NCBI GenBank assembly: GCA_910578185.1
Contig: CAJTPN010000005.1
Coordinates: forward strand, 1 to 64,000
From: an uncultured Acetatifactor sp.
GTDB lineage: Bacteria; Bacillota; Clostridia; Lachnospirales; Lachnospiraceae
Reading direction: 5' to 3'
DNA length: 64,000 nt
Of the stretch, positions 8,544-16,560 are shown piece by piece. The notes under the pieces are model-generated. The model searched no databases and was not told where the DNA came from. It saw only the letters and a program-made list of their open reading frames with translations. The translations under genes and the position numbers were made by a program. Numbering within the stretch: position 1 is the stretch's first letter; each line of letters starts with the position of its first letter.

Positions 8544-9017
8544 TCAGACCTCCTCCAGAGCATCCTGCTCCTCCTTGTCGACCTGCATCTCGTTGCGAAG
8601 GCTGCGGTTATCCAAGTACCCCTGCAATATCAGCGCCGCCGCAATCTTATCCACATAATTTTTCCGTTTTTCACGGCGGATCCCCGCTTCCATCATGGTC
8701 ATATCGGCGGCAACCGTTGTGAGACGCTCATCCCAGAGGGTCACTGGCAACCCTGTCCTGCGTATGAGCTTCTCGCGAAATTCCTTTGTCAGCTCCGCCC
8801 GCACCCCTTCCGTGGCATTCATATTCTTGGGAAGCCCCAGCACAATCTCCCCCACCTCATATTCCAAAATCAGCTCTTCAATCCGCGCCAGTGTCCGGCG
8901 CAGCTTATTTTCCTCCTGACGACGAATAATCTCCACGCCCTGCGCCGTGATCAGTAAACTGTCGCTGACAGCCACGCCCACCGTCTTTGAGCCGAAATCC
9001 AACCCCATAATACGCAT
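8544..9017 (-). CDS. ruvX: RuvX/YqgF family Holliday-junction resolvase-like protein
   Basis: This RNase H-fold protein belongs to the YqgF family, implicated in pre-16S rRNA processing and Holliday-junction metabolism. The start MRIMGLDFGSKTVGVAVSD carries the first catalytic aspartate, EIVLGLPKNM carries the central glutamate, and DERLTT and DKIAAALILQ carry the C-terminal acidic residues. The start at 9017 gives 157 residues and has GGGAGG six bases upstream; a longer frame to 9065 adds non-conserved residues and overlaps ireB. The C-terminal tail after the last motif is somewhat longer than in the E. coli protein. Confidence 0.88.
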   Translation of the reverse strand: MRIMGLDFGSKTVGVAVSDSLLITAQGVEIIRRQEENKLRRTLARIEELILEYEVGEIVLGLPKNMNATEGVRAELTKEFREKLIRRTGLPVTLWDERLTTVAADMTMMEAGIRREKRKNYVDKIAAALILQGYLDNRSLRNEMQVDKEEQDALEEV

Positions 9018-9055
9018 TCTCATCCTCCCGTCGGCCGCCATCCATCGTACCGCCC

Positions 9056-9319
9056 CTATTTCCATCCCTTACCGCGAATGTATTCCGTCAGCAGCTCTTC
9101 TACCAACTCGTCCCGCTCCACTTTCATGATCATGCTCCGGGCATTTTTATGACTGGTAATATAGGTTGGATCGCCGCTCATGATATAACCAACGATCTGA
9201 TTTACCGGGTTGTACCCTTTCTCTGTCAATGCCTCATATACGGCCGCCAGTACCACCTTTGCCTCCGGTTCCGGCTCCGAATCTACCCTGAAGAATTGTG
9301 TGTTTCCCAAGTTCTGCAT
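9056..9319 (-). CDS. ireB: IreB family regulatory phosphoprotein (UPF0297/YrzL)
   Basis: This is an 87-residue protein with highly conserved UPF0297 features (FRVDSEPE, YNPVNQIVGYI, SGDPTYITSHKNAR). In Enterococcus, IreB is phosphorylated by the PASTA kinase IreK and modulates cephalosporin resistance. It is the first gene of the ireB-ruvX-DUF1292-fur-rnj run and has its own promoter upstream. A GAGG site precedes the ATG. Confidence 0.9.
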   Translation of the reverse strand: MQNLGNTQFFRVDSEPEPEAKVVLAAVYEALTEKGYNPVNQIVGYIMSGDPTYITSHKNARSMIMKVERDELVEELLTEYIRGKGWK

Positions 9320-9365
9320 GTTCTAACCTCATTCCAAATTCATCTCCGAACACTCTTCCTATACT

Positions 9366-9394
9366 AATATAACTCATTTGTATCCAAAATTCAA
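9366..9394 (-). promoter_or_regulatory. Promoter of the ireB operon
   Basis: Minus-strand -35 TTGAAT (9389-9394) and -10 TATATT (9366-9371) are separated by 17 bases, about 45 bases before the ireB start. Confidence 0.5.
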
Positions 9395-9463
9395 GCGCAA
9401 CTCTAAGCTTTCGTTCATCTTGGTTCAGGCAAAAAGTTCCCGCGTCACCACCCCAAAGGGTTG

Positions 9464-10846
9464 TTATGCCAAAATTTCGTCCGTCATAAATTTTCTCACA
9501 GGGACCTTTACAAGGGAATTAATCTTTGGCATTTCTCCCCTCGGCAGGGTACAATCCGCTTCCACAGCCACCTTGACATAATCCTTCGTATGGCCGATCA
9601 GGTAACGTTTCCCGTCTAGTTCCCTTGTTTCCTCGAGAAGCACCTCTGCCTCTCTTCCTATGTAATGCCTGCGAAACTCCACGGATTGTCTGCCTTCCAG
9701 TTCCAGAAGTTCACTGCTGCGAGCGGTCTTCACCTGCTCCGACAATTGCCCCGGCATGGAGGCCGCAACGGTTCCCTCACGCCTGGAATACTTGAAGACA
9801 TGCATTTCATAAAACCGTATCTTCTCCAAAAACGCTCTGGTCCGGCCAAATTCTTCTTCCGTCTCCCCGGGAAATCCCACAATCACGTCAGTGGTAATTG
9901 CAGGATGATCAAAAAATTTCCGTAAAATCTCCACGCTCTGATAGTATTCCCCGGTAGTGTAATGTCTATTCATTCTTTTCAACGTCGCATCGCAGCCACT
10001 TTGCAGAGATAAATGGAAATGCGGACATATCTTTGACATAGCGGCAAGTCTTCCCGCAGTCTCTTCCGTGATAACCCTCGGTTCCAGCGACCCCAGACGA
10101 ATTCTTTCCACTCCCGGAATCTCATGAAGCATCTCCGCCAGGTCAATCAGCTTACTCCCGCCGGTATATTCCGGCCGCATCCCCCGCAGAAGCCTCTCGC
10201 TCCGCCCTCCCTGCCATGCTTCCTCATCAAAATCAATCCCATAGGAACTGATATGGATCCCGGTAAGCACAATTTCCCGGCACCCCTCCCGGGCCAAACC
10301 GCTCACCTCCGCAATAACATCTTCCGCTCTGCGGCTTCGCGCCCTTCCCCGGGCATACGGTATGGCGCAATAGGTACAAAACTGATTACATCCGTCCTGT
10401 ATTTTGACATAGGCTCTGGTATGCTCCCCTGTGTGCCTTAGCTGCATTTCCTCATATTCGCATATCTTCCCGGCATTTTCCTGTATCGTGACACTCTGCC
10501 TTCCCTCCAGATACGCCTCCAGAATATCCGCAATATCCTTCTTGTGCTCATTTCCGATTGCCAGGTCAATACAATCGTCCCTTTCCACTGCTTCCCGCCC
10601 TGTCTGAACATAGCAGCCCACCGCAACTACCACTGCATCCGGATTGCACTGCTTGGCCCGATGGAGAATCTGCCTGCTCTTTCTATCCGCAATATTAGTG
10701 ACAGTACAGGTATTGACTATATAAATGTCCGCTTCCCGGTCAAAAGGAACCATTTGAAACCCTCTCTCCCGCAGACTCTGCCGCATTACTTCCGTCTCGT
10801 AATAATTTACCTTACAGCCCAGATTATGCAATGCCACTCTCTTCAT
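9464..10846 (-). CDS. mtaB: tRNA t6A37 methylthiotransferase
   Basis: This radical-SAM methylthiotransferase converts t6A to ms2t6A at position 37 of tRNAs reading ANN codons. The N-terminal UPF0004 domain begins MKRVALHNLGCKVN and carries its cluster cysteines (GCKVN, NTCTVT, VGCYVQ). The radical-SAM cluster is CNQFCTYC. A TRAM-like domain closes the protein at about residues 395-460. The start at 10846 is chosen because the family N-terminus begins exactly there and a GGGGGG stretch lies six bases upstream. A 43-codon upstream extension is not family-like. The gene lies upstream of the ireB block; its order relative to dnaJ-prmA-rsmE is typical of Clostridia. Confidence 0.93.
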   Translation of the reverse strand: MKRVALHNLGCKVNYYETEVMRQSLRERGFQMVPFDREADIYIVNTCTVTNIADRKSRQILHRAKQCNPDAVVVAVGCYVQTGREAVERDDCIDLAIGNEHKKDIADILEAYLEGRQSVTIQENAGKICEYEEMQLRHTGEHTRAYVKIQDGCNQFCTYCAIPYARGRARSRRAEDVIAEVSGLAREGCREIVLTGIHISSYGIDFDEEAWQGGRSERLLRGMRPEYTGGSKLIDLAEMLHEIPGVERIRLGSLEPRVITEETAGRLAAMSKICPHFHLSLQSGCDATLKRMNRHYTTGEYYQSVEILRKFFDHPAITTDVIVGFPGETEEEFGRTRAFLEKIRFYEMHVFKYSRREGTVAASMPGQLSEQVKTARSSELLELEGRQSVEFRRHYIGREAEVLLEETRELDGKRYLIGHTKDYVKVAVEADCTLPRGEMPKINSLVKVPVRKFMTDEILA

Positions 10847-11016
10847 TCTTATCCCCCCATATGCAGTCTCTTTGCAGCCGTTCAGACACCCCCTCCCGCC
10901 AAGCTCACTATCCCATTGCGTCCATAGGCACATCCCAATGCAATCTTGCGAGACCCAGGGAGTGCCAAAACACATCCGCCGTGTTTTATCGTCGCTATTT
11001 TTGTATTGTTTTCTCC

Positions 11017-11045
11017 TTGACTTTTATTCCATAAGCCATTAAGAT
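11017..11045 (+). promoter_or_regulatory. Promoter of the HPr-like gene
   Basis: Plus-strand -35 TTGACT (11017-11022) and -10 TAAGAT (11040-11045) are 17 bases apart. A perfect AAGGAGGT ribosome site follows before the ATG at 11085. Confidence 0.55.
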
Positions 11046-11084
11046 GGAGACAGGAAACAGATTTATATCAAGGAGGTATTAACA

Positions 11085-11315
11085 ATGAAAACAGTACAGA
11101 TTTCCTTAAATTCAATCGACAAAGTAAAATCCTTTGTAAACGATATCACCAGGTTTGATTATGACTTTGATCTGGTATCCGGCAGATACGTGATCGACGC
11201 CAAGTCCATCATGGGTATCTTCAGCCTGGATCTGTCCAAGCCCATCGACCTGAATATCCATTCCGAAGACGGCGCTGCCGACGTATTGGAAACGCTGAAG
11301 CCTTACATCATCTAA
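11085..11315 (+). CDS. HPr-like protein without the phosphorylatable histidine
   Basis: This 76-residue protein has the HPr length and fold pattern, including KSIMGIFSL (residues 40-48), the equivalent of the HPr KSIMG segment that holds regulatory Ser46. At the position where HPr has GLHxRPA with the catalytic His15, this protein reads SIDKVKSFVND, so no phosphoryl transfer from enzyme I is possible there. It is therefore HPr-related but probably regulatory or structural; its function is unknown. The gene is monocistronic on the plus strand, with a promoter, a strong Shine-Dalgarno AAGGAGGT and a terminator hairpin about 125 bases beyond its stop. Confidence 0.8.
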   Translation: MKTVQISLNSIDKVKSFVNDITRFDYDFDLVSGRYVIDAKSIMGIFSLDLSKPIDLNIHSEDGAADVLETLKPYII

Positions 11316-11440
11316 TTCGGCTTGCACGCATCGCTTCAAATTGCCCACAGCTGCACGGCAATACGGAATTCTGCCGCATTCAACATCTGTTTTGTTTGAT
11401 TAGTCTTCACGGCAGTGTCCGCCCCGGCGGCTGACAGAAA

Positions 11441-11484
11441 ACACAGAGGTTTCAAAGGAGTCATCCTTTTGGAACCTCTGTTTT
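11441..11484. terminator. Terminator between the HPr-like gene and thiI
   Basis: A long hairpin with ACAGAGGTT (11443-11451) pairing with AACCTCTGT (11473-11481) and extended inner pairing is followed by TTTT on the plus strand. The minus strand also has a TTTT after the stem, so it may serve the HPr-like gene and thiI from both sides. Confidence 0.65.
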
Positions 11485-11582
11485 GTCGTATGATCCCAGG
11501 TCCAAATTAACCGCAGTAAGCAGACAGCACTGCCGCCCGAATCGTCAACGCGCCAAAAAGAATCGGGGACAGCTTATCCTTT

Positions 11583-12764
11583 TCATCCTTCCACAATGAT
11601 GAGCTCGTCCGTATCCAAAGCGGTCCGCACCAACTCTTCTATTTTTTCATCCAGATTCTGTTCGTGACGGCGAATGATTTTGACATTGGGCTTCGTCACC
11701 GGATGCTTTGCCACAAAAATAGTACAGCAGTCCTCATAGGGCAGAATGGAAGTCTCAAATGTACCGATCTTGCCGGCCAATTCCACAATCTCCTGTTTGT
11801 CAAAACCAATCAACGGACGATACACAGGTAATTCACAGACCTCATTTGTAGCCATGAGCGAATTCATTGTCTGGGAGGCGACCTGTCCGATACTTTCTCC
11901 GGTGATCAATCCTAGACAGCCCGTCTCCCTGGCAATGTGTTCCGCAATCCGCATCATATAGCGCCGCATGATAATCGTCAATTCCTCGTGAGGACATTTT
12001 TCGTGAATATAAAGCTGAATATCCGTAAAGGAAATCACATGCAGGTAAATTGGACCAGTGTAACGAGAAACAATTCTGGCTAAATCCACCACTTTCTGCT
12101 TCGCTCTCTCGCTGGTGTATGGCGGCGCATGAAAATAGACAGCATCCAGCTTCACGCCCCGCTTTGCTATCATATACCCCGCCACAGGGGAATCAATCCC
12201 GCCGGAAAGAAGTAACATGGCTTTGCCGCCCGTTCCCACCGGCATCCCACCGGGACCTGGTATCACTTCCGAATAAATATGAATCTTTTCCCTGATTTCC
12301 ACATTTAACAGAATATCCGGCTCATGCACGTCCACGGACATTTCCGGATACGCCTGCAGGATCGCTTCCCCAAGAGCCGCATTGATTTCCATTGATTCCA
12401 TGGGATAATTTTTGCGGGCCCGCCTGGAATGCACCTTAAATGTTTTGTTTTTGTCCGGATATACATCCGCCATATATTGAATGATTCGCTCACGAAGCTT
12501 TTCAAACCCTTCGTCCTCCACGGATACCACGGGGCAGATGCCGGAGATGCCAAAAACCAGCTTCAGCTGCCCCACCGTTTCGTCAAAGTCAAATTCTCCC
12601 TGAGCATCCACATAAATGCGCCCCTGAGATTTATGAATCAGAAAATTCCCCTCGCACTTTTTCAATGCATATTTTATTTGGTGCACCAATGCATCTTCAA
12701 ACAGATACCGGTTCTTTCCCTTCACGCCGATCTCGGCATACTTTATCAAAAAAGCCGTAAACAT
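11583..12764 (-). CDS. thiI: tRNA 4-thiouridine synthetase ThiI
   Basis: This protein activates U8 of tRNA with ATP for sulfur transfer, giving 4-thiouridine. The 393 residues comprise a ferredoxin-like N-terminal domain, a THUMP domain (about 60-165) and a PP-loop domain with LLLSGGIDSPVAGY near residue 184. The C-terminal rhodanese domain of the E. coli enzyme is absent, as in Bacillus. EDCCTIF near the C-terminus holds candidate catalytic cysteines. The cysteine desulfurase gene lies six bases upstream, the natural sulfur donor. An AAGGAG site precedes the ATG. Confidence 0.95.
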   Translation of the reverse strand: MFTAFLIKYAEIGVKGKNRYLFEDALVHQIKYALKKCEGNFLIHKSQGRIYVDAQGEFDFDETVGQLKLVFGISGICPVVSVEDEGFEKLRERIIQYMADVYPDKNKTFKVHSRRARKNYPMESMEINAALGEAILQAYPEMSVDVHEPDILLNVEIREKIHIYSEVIPGPGGMPVGTGGKAMLLLSGGIDSPVAGYMIAKRGVKLDAVYFHAPPYTSERAKQKVVDLARIVSRYTGPIYLHVISFTDIQLYIHEKCPHEELTIIMRRYMMRIAEHIARETGCLGLITGESIGQVASQTMNSLMATNEVCELPVYRPLIGFDKQEIVELAGKIGTFETSILPYEDCCTIFVAKHPVTKPNVKIIRRHEQNLDEKIEELVRTALDTDELIIVEG

Positions 12765-12770
12765 CCTTTT

Positions 12771-13943
12771 TTAACTCCTTCGTGTATATTTACGCAGCAT
12801 AGGAATTTTATCATATAATGCCCGCAATGTATAGTCTAATTCTTCCTTTGTGGTATAAACCGAAAAACTGAAACGAATAGTGGACTCCAAGAGGTTTCGA
12901 TCAATACCGATTGCTTTCAGCGTGGCAGAAGGCTGTGGCTTACGGGCCGCACACGCGCTGCCTGCAGAAACATATATCTTATCCTCTTCCAGCGCATGAA
13001 GCAGCACTTCGCTGCGAACGCCCTCAAACGACACACTGACAATATGAGGCGCCGTATCCGCCCCGTCGTTTTTCCCGGGAAGCAGACCGTTGATCCTGAT
13101 GCCCTCCAGTTTCCTGATCCCCTCCATAAAATACCGTTTACATTGATACAATCTCATCACATCGTCGTCATAGTGGGCATACAAAAGTTCCGCCGCCTTG
13201 GCCAGCCCTGCAGCCCCGGGAACGTTATCTGTGCCGGAACGCATATTCATCTGCTGCCCTCCGCCGTACAAAAGCGGCTGCATCTTGACTTTGTCCCCCG
13301 CATACAAAAGTCCGATCCCTTTGGGACCGTGAATCTTATGGCCGCTGGCAGAGAGCAGATCTATCCCCATCTTCTTTGGGTAAATTTTTGCCTTGCCAAA
13401 CCCCTGCACTGCATCCACATGAAACAGCGTGTTGGGATTCATACGCTTAATCAGCGCTCCGGCCTCCGCAACCGGCTGCAGAGCCCCAATCTCGTTATTG
13501 GTATGCATAACGGACACCAGAACCGTGTCCGGCCTGATCTGACGCTGCAGCTCTTCCAAAGAGATCTGTCCGTATGCATTCACCGGAAGATATGTGACTC
13601 TGTAACCTATGGATTCCATATGCCTCATGGTATTCAAAACAGCCGGATGTTCGATCTGCGTGGTGATCAGGTGCCTTCCCCGCCTGTTGTTCCCGAAGGC
13701 GCATCCCATAATTGCCATATTATCGGACTCTGTGCCGCCGGAAGTAAAGTAGATTTCTTTCTCATTCACCTTCAGTATCCTGGCGAGAGTCTCTTTTGCA
13801 TATCGCAGATATTGTTCCGCTTCCACTCCCTTCATATGGAGACTGGAAGGATTGCCGTAATCCACACACATGATCTTCGTCATCAATTCTGCCACTTCAG
13901 GAAATACCCTGGTAGTAGCGGAATTGTCCAAATAAACTTCCAT
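12771..13943 (-). CDS. Cysteine desulfurase (NifS/NifZ-like), sulfur donor for ThiI
   Basis: This PLP-dependent class-V aminotransferase-fold enzyme removes sulfur from cysteine. The start MEVYLDNSATT is characteristic. The PLP lysine lies in SASGHKIHGPKG and the persulfide cysteine in SAGSACAARKPQPS. The 390-residue length is normal. No iscU or nifU lies next to it; instead it is paired with thiI, like Bacillus nifZ-thiI, so its main job is probably tRNA thiolation. A clear AAGGAG precedes the start. Confidence 0.93.
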   Translation of the reverse strand: MEVYLDNSATTRVFPEVAELMTKIMCVDYGNPSSLHMKGVEAEQYLRYAKETLARILKVNEKEIYFTSGGTESDNMAIMGCAFGNNRRGRHLITTQIEHPAVLNTMRHMESIGYRVTYLPVNAYGQISLEELQRQIRPDTVLVSVMHTNNEIGALQPVAEAGALIKRMNPNTLFHVDAVQGFGKAKIYPKKMGIDLLSASGHKIHGPKGIGLLYAGDKVKMQPLLYGGGQQMNMRSGTDNVPGAAGLAKAAELLYAHYDDDVMRLYQCKRYFMEGIRKLEGIRINGLLPGKNDGADTAPHIVSVSFEGVRSEVLLHALEEDKIYVSAGSACAARKPQPSATLKAIGIDRNLLESTIRFSFSVYTTKEELDYTLRALYDKIPMLRKYTRRS

Positions 13944-14377
13944 TGATACGCTCCTTTATCTAAAATGACCGCCGCCCATATCCAATCATGCCCCCACATC
14001 CCCTGCCGCTGCGCCCCGAACCGCTCAAAAGCCATCAGCATTGCGTATTGCTGCTGAATCCTGCACAGGTTCGATCATAAATTCAAGGTTCTCCCGTCGG
14101 AGTCTCTCAATAGCTTCCGGGTATTTACATGGCAGTAAAGCGCCAAGCGCTCTTCCCAAGAGAAAATCACATACGATACAAGGTACAGTCAAGTTATAAT
14201 ATCATATGCGGGAAGTGCTGTCCCCGTCCCCAATCTCACACAAAATCCATAGCCCACAACAAAGGCTGGGGCTCCTTAAAACAGGTACGGAAAAAGCGCC
14301 CTGTGCCCGCAGAACACTATGCTATTGGTCCGGGCTCAGCGGCACTTAACATCCCTGCCGAAAAAAGTCTGCATCCT
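13944..14377. other. Intergenic stretch between nifS and rsmE
   Basis: These 434 bases contain no gene I can support. A minus-strand open frame of 55 codons (14025-14192, TTG start) ends in a protein-like segment, LRRENLEFMIEPVQDSAAI, but has no ribosome site and may be a degraded remnant. No clear promoter pair for nifS was found. Confidence 0.4.
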
Positions 14378-15121
14378 TCACTCCAGAAGATACATCATCC
14401 AAGAAAGCACCGCCAGCCCAGCCGTCTCTGTTCTCAAAATACGCTTTCCAAGAGTGATGGGCTCTATCCCACAGGCACTTGCAGCGGAAATCTCCCCTTC
14501 CTCAAAGCCGCCTTCCGGCCCGATAAAAACGGCAATATCCTGTCCCGGCTTCAACTTACAAAAAAGCCCCCTGGTTCGCCCCATGTCCCCTGCAAGCTCA
14601 TAGGGAATCAGCTTCACATCCATATTGCCCGCACTTTGAACCGCCCGGTCGAAGGAAATAACCGGCGTCACTTCCGGCACGATAGCCCGTTTACTTTGTT
14701 TTGCCGCCGCCTCCGCAATGCCCTGCCACCGCATGACCCTGGCGGCCGCCTTTTTCTCGTCCAGCTTTACCACACACCGCTTTGCCGCCACCGGAATCAC
14801 TCGGTATACCCCAAGCTCCACTGCCTTCTGAATAATCAGTTCCATCTTATCCCCTTTGGGAAGAGCCTGAAACAGATGGATCCGGCTGGAAAGCTCCACG
14901 TTTTCTTCCTTGATAAAGCGAAGCTGACAGACAATTCTGTCCTCCTCCAGCAATAGAATCCCGCAGCGATATTCTCTCCCGTCCCTGCCGTTTTTAACGG
15001 ATATCTCTTCACCGGGCTTCATCCGAAGCACATTCCTGATATGATTTACATCCTCTCCCAGGATCATCACCTGTTTTCCGGCCACATTGATCTGATGCTC
15101 TTCTACAAAAAACTGATACAT
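14378..15121 (-). CDS. rsmE: 16S rRNA (uracil1498-N3)-methyltransferase
   Basis: This SPOUT-fold methyltransferase modifies U1498 of 16S rRNA. The 247-residue protein has an N-terminal PUA-like domain (GEDVNHIRNVLRMKPGEE) and the C-terminal knot motifs FIGPEGGFEEGEI and LGKRILRTETA. It follows prmA by 24 bases, the usual arrangement in Firmicutes. Confidence 0.93.
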   Translation of the reverse strand: MYQFFVEEHQINVAGKQVMILGEDVNHIRNVLRMKPGEEISVKNGRDGREYRCGILLLEEDRIVCQLRFIKEENVELSSRIHLFQALPKGDKMELIIQKAVELGVYRVIPVAAKRCVVKLDEKKAAARVMRWQGIAEAAAKQSKRAIVPEVTPVISFDRAVQSAGNMDVKLIPYELAGDMGRTRGLFCKLKPGQDIAVFIGPEGGFEEGEISAASACGIEPITLGKRILRTETAGLAVLSWMMYLLE

Positions 15122-15145
15122 TTTCCGTCGCCCTGCTTTTTATCA

Positions 15146-16129
15146 TTATTTGGCGGCTGTAACGCTCACCCATTCTCCCTGCCTGTTTACTTCCAACACT
15201 TTCAGGCCGGCCGCCTCCACAGCTTCCACAACCACCTGTTCCTTATCGTCAATAATTCCTGAAGTGATGTATATTCCGCCTTTCTTTAACTGTCCCACCA
15301 CCACTGGCGTCAAGGCGATCAAAACATCCGCCAGAATATTTGCCACCACAATGTCATAGCAATCGTAACCCACCCGATCCTGCACCGCTTTCTCCGTGAT
15401 CAGGTTTCCGATCATCATCTCAAACCGTGACGGGTCGATATCATTGGCGCTGCAATTTTGTTCCACAGCCTCCGCCACGCAAGGGTCCAGATCCGTCCCC
15501 ACTGCATGTCCCGCCCCAAACATCAGAGACAAGATTGCAAGGATACCGCTGCCGGTTCCAACATCCAGCAGTCTGGCGCCGGGCGCAATATATTTGCGCA
15601 GTTGCCTGATGCAAAGCTGTGTGGTCTCATGCATCCCGGTTCCGAAAGCAGTTCCCGGATCAATATGAAGCACCATCCTGCCCTTATCTTCCACGCTAAC
15701 GTCTTCCCAAGAAGGAATAACCAGAATATCGTCTATATAGAACTGATGAAAATATTGCTTCCAGTTGTTGATCCAATCGATATCCTCCGTCTCCTCCACG
15801 GAAATACTTCCTTCCCCGATATCGCAAAACTGCCGGAGCGTCTCCAGCTCCTCCCTGACCTTCTCAAGGACAGCTTCCCTTGTGGTTCTTTCGCCCATTA
15901 TCTCCAGAGCGCCGTCTTCCTTTTCCTCTACAAAAAAGCTGAGATAAGCGATTCCGTCATCCTCCGGGCCATCCGGAAGAATATCCACAAACATCTGCTC
16001 CTTTTCAAGAGGCGTCAAGGGAACCTTGTCCTCAATCTGTGCCCCCTCCAGCCCAATGTCATATAAAGTACTGATCAGGATATCCTCCGCCTCGGTAATC
16101 GTTTTGATTTTAAATTTTGTCCATTTCAT
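15146..16129 (-). CDS. prmA: Ribosomal protein L11 methyltransferase
   Basis: This SAM-dependent enzyme trimethylates ribosomal protein L11. The 327 residues include an N-terminal L11-recognition domain, the linker WINNWKQYFHQF, and the methyltransferase core with DPGTAFGTGMHETT and LLDVGTGSGILAI (near residue 189). The ribosome site is weak (an A/G-rich AAAGAAAGAAAA). In most Clostridia prmA follows dnaJ closely; here a repeat array and an O-antigen-ligase-like gene intervene. Confidence 0.93.
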   Translation of the reverse strand: MKWTKFKIKTITEAEDILISTLYDIGLEGAQIEDKVPLTPLEKEQMFVDILPDGPEDDGIAYLSFFVEEKEDGALEIMGERTTREAVLEKVREELETLRQFCDIGEGSISVEETEDIDWINNWKQYFHQFYIDDILVIPSWEDVSVEDKGRMVLHIDPGTAFGTGMHETTQLCIRQLRKYIAPGARLLDVGTGSGILAILSLMFGAGHAVGTDLDPCVAEAVEQNCSANDIDPSRFEMMIGNLITEKAVQDRVGYDCYDIVVANILADVLIALTPVVVGQLKKGGIYITSGIIDDKEQVVVEAVEAAGLKVLEVNRQGEWVSVTAAK

Positions 16130-16152
16130 AATTGTTTTTCTTTCTTTATTTT

Positions 16153-16549
16153 AGTTCCGTAAAATCTCCTGCTCTGCCCACCCTGGGAGCTATTTCGTTC
16201 GCTTTGCTCTCTAAATCGCTCCGGGCTGCGCTGGAGATTTTTCTGTTTTTAGTTCCGTAAAATCTCCTGCTCTGCCCACCCTAGGAGCTATTTTGTTCGC
16301 TTTGCTCTCTAAATCGCTCCGGGCCGCGCTGGAGATTTTCTGTTTTTAGTTCCGTAAAATCTCCTGCTCTGCCCACCCTGGGAGCTATTTTGTTCGCTTT
16401 GCTCTCTAAATCGCTCCGGGCCGCGCTGGAGATTTTTCTGTTTTTAGTTCCGTAAAATCTCCTGCTCTGCCCACCCTGGGAGCTATTTTGTTTGCTTTGC
16501 TCTCTAAATTGCTCCGGGCTGCGCTGGAGATTTTTCTGTTTTTAGTTCC
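16153..16549. repeat. Four-copy 98-bp tandem repeat with internal hairpin
   Basis: Copies begin at 16153, 16251, 16348 and 16446 (periods 98, 97, 98, 98), and a fifth partial start AGTTCC lies at 16544. Each unit carries AAAATCTCC pairing with GGAGATTTT about 60 bases later, with inner complementary GGAGC/GCTCC and ATTT/AAAT arms. A T-rich TTTTTCTGTTTTTAG follows. Copies differ at only a few positions. The array fills almost the whole gap between prmA and the O-antigen-ligase-like gene. It is not coding in any frame I could read. Confidence 0.9.
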
Positions 16550-16560
16550 TCGTGCTTCCT

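Noticed and set aside
14025..14192. A 55-codon minus-strand frame upstream of nifS with the protein-like stretch LRRENLEFMIEPVQDSAAI
   Set aside because: TTG start, no ribosome site, no recognised family. Kept only as a possible remnant.
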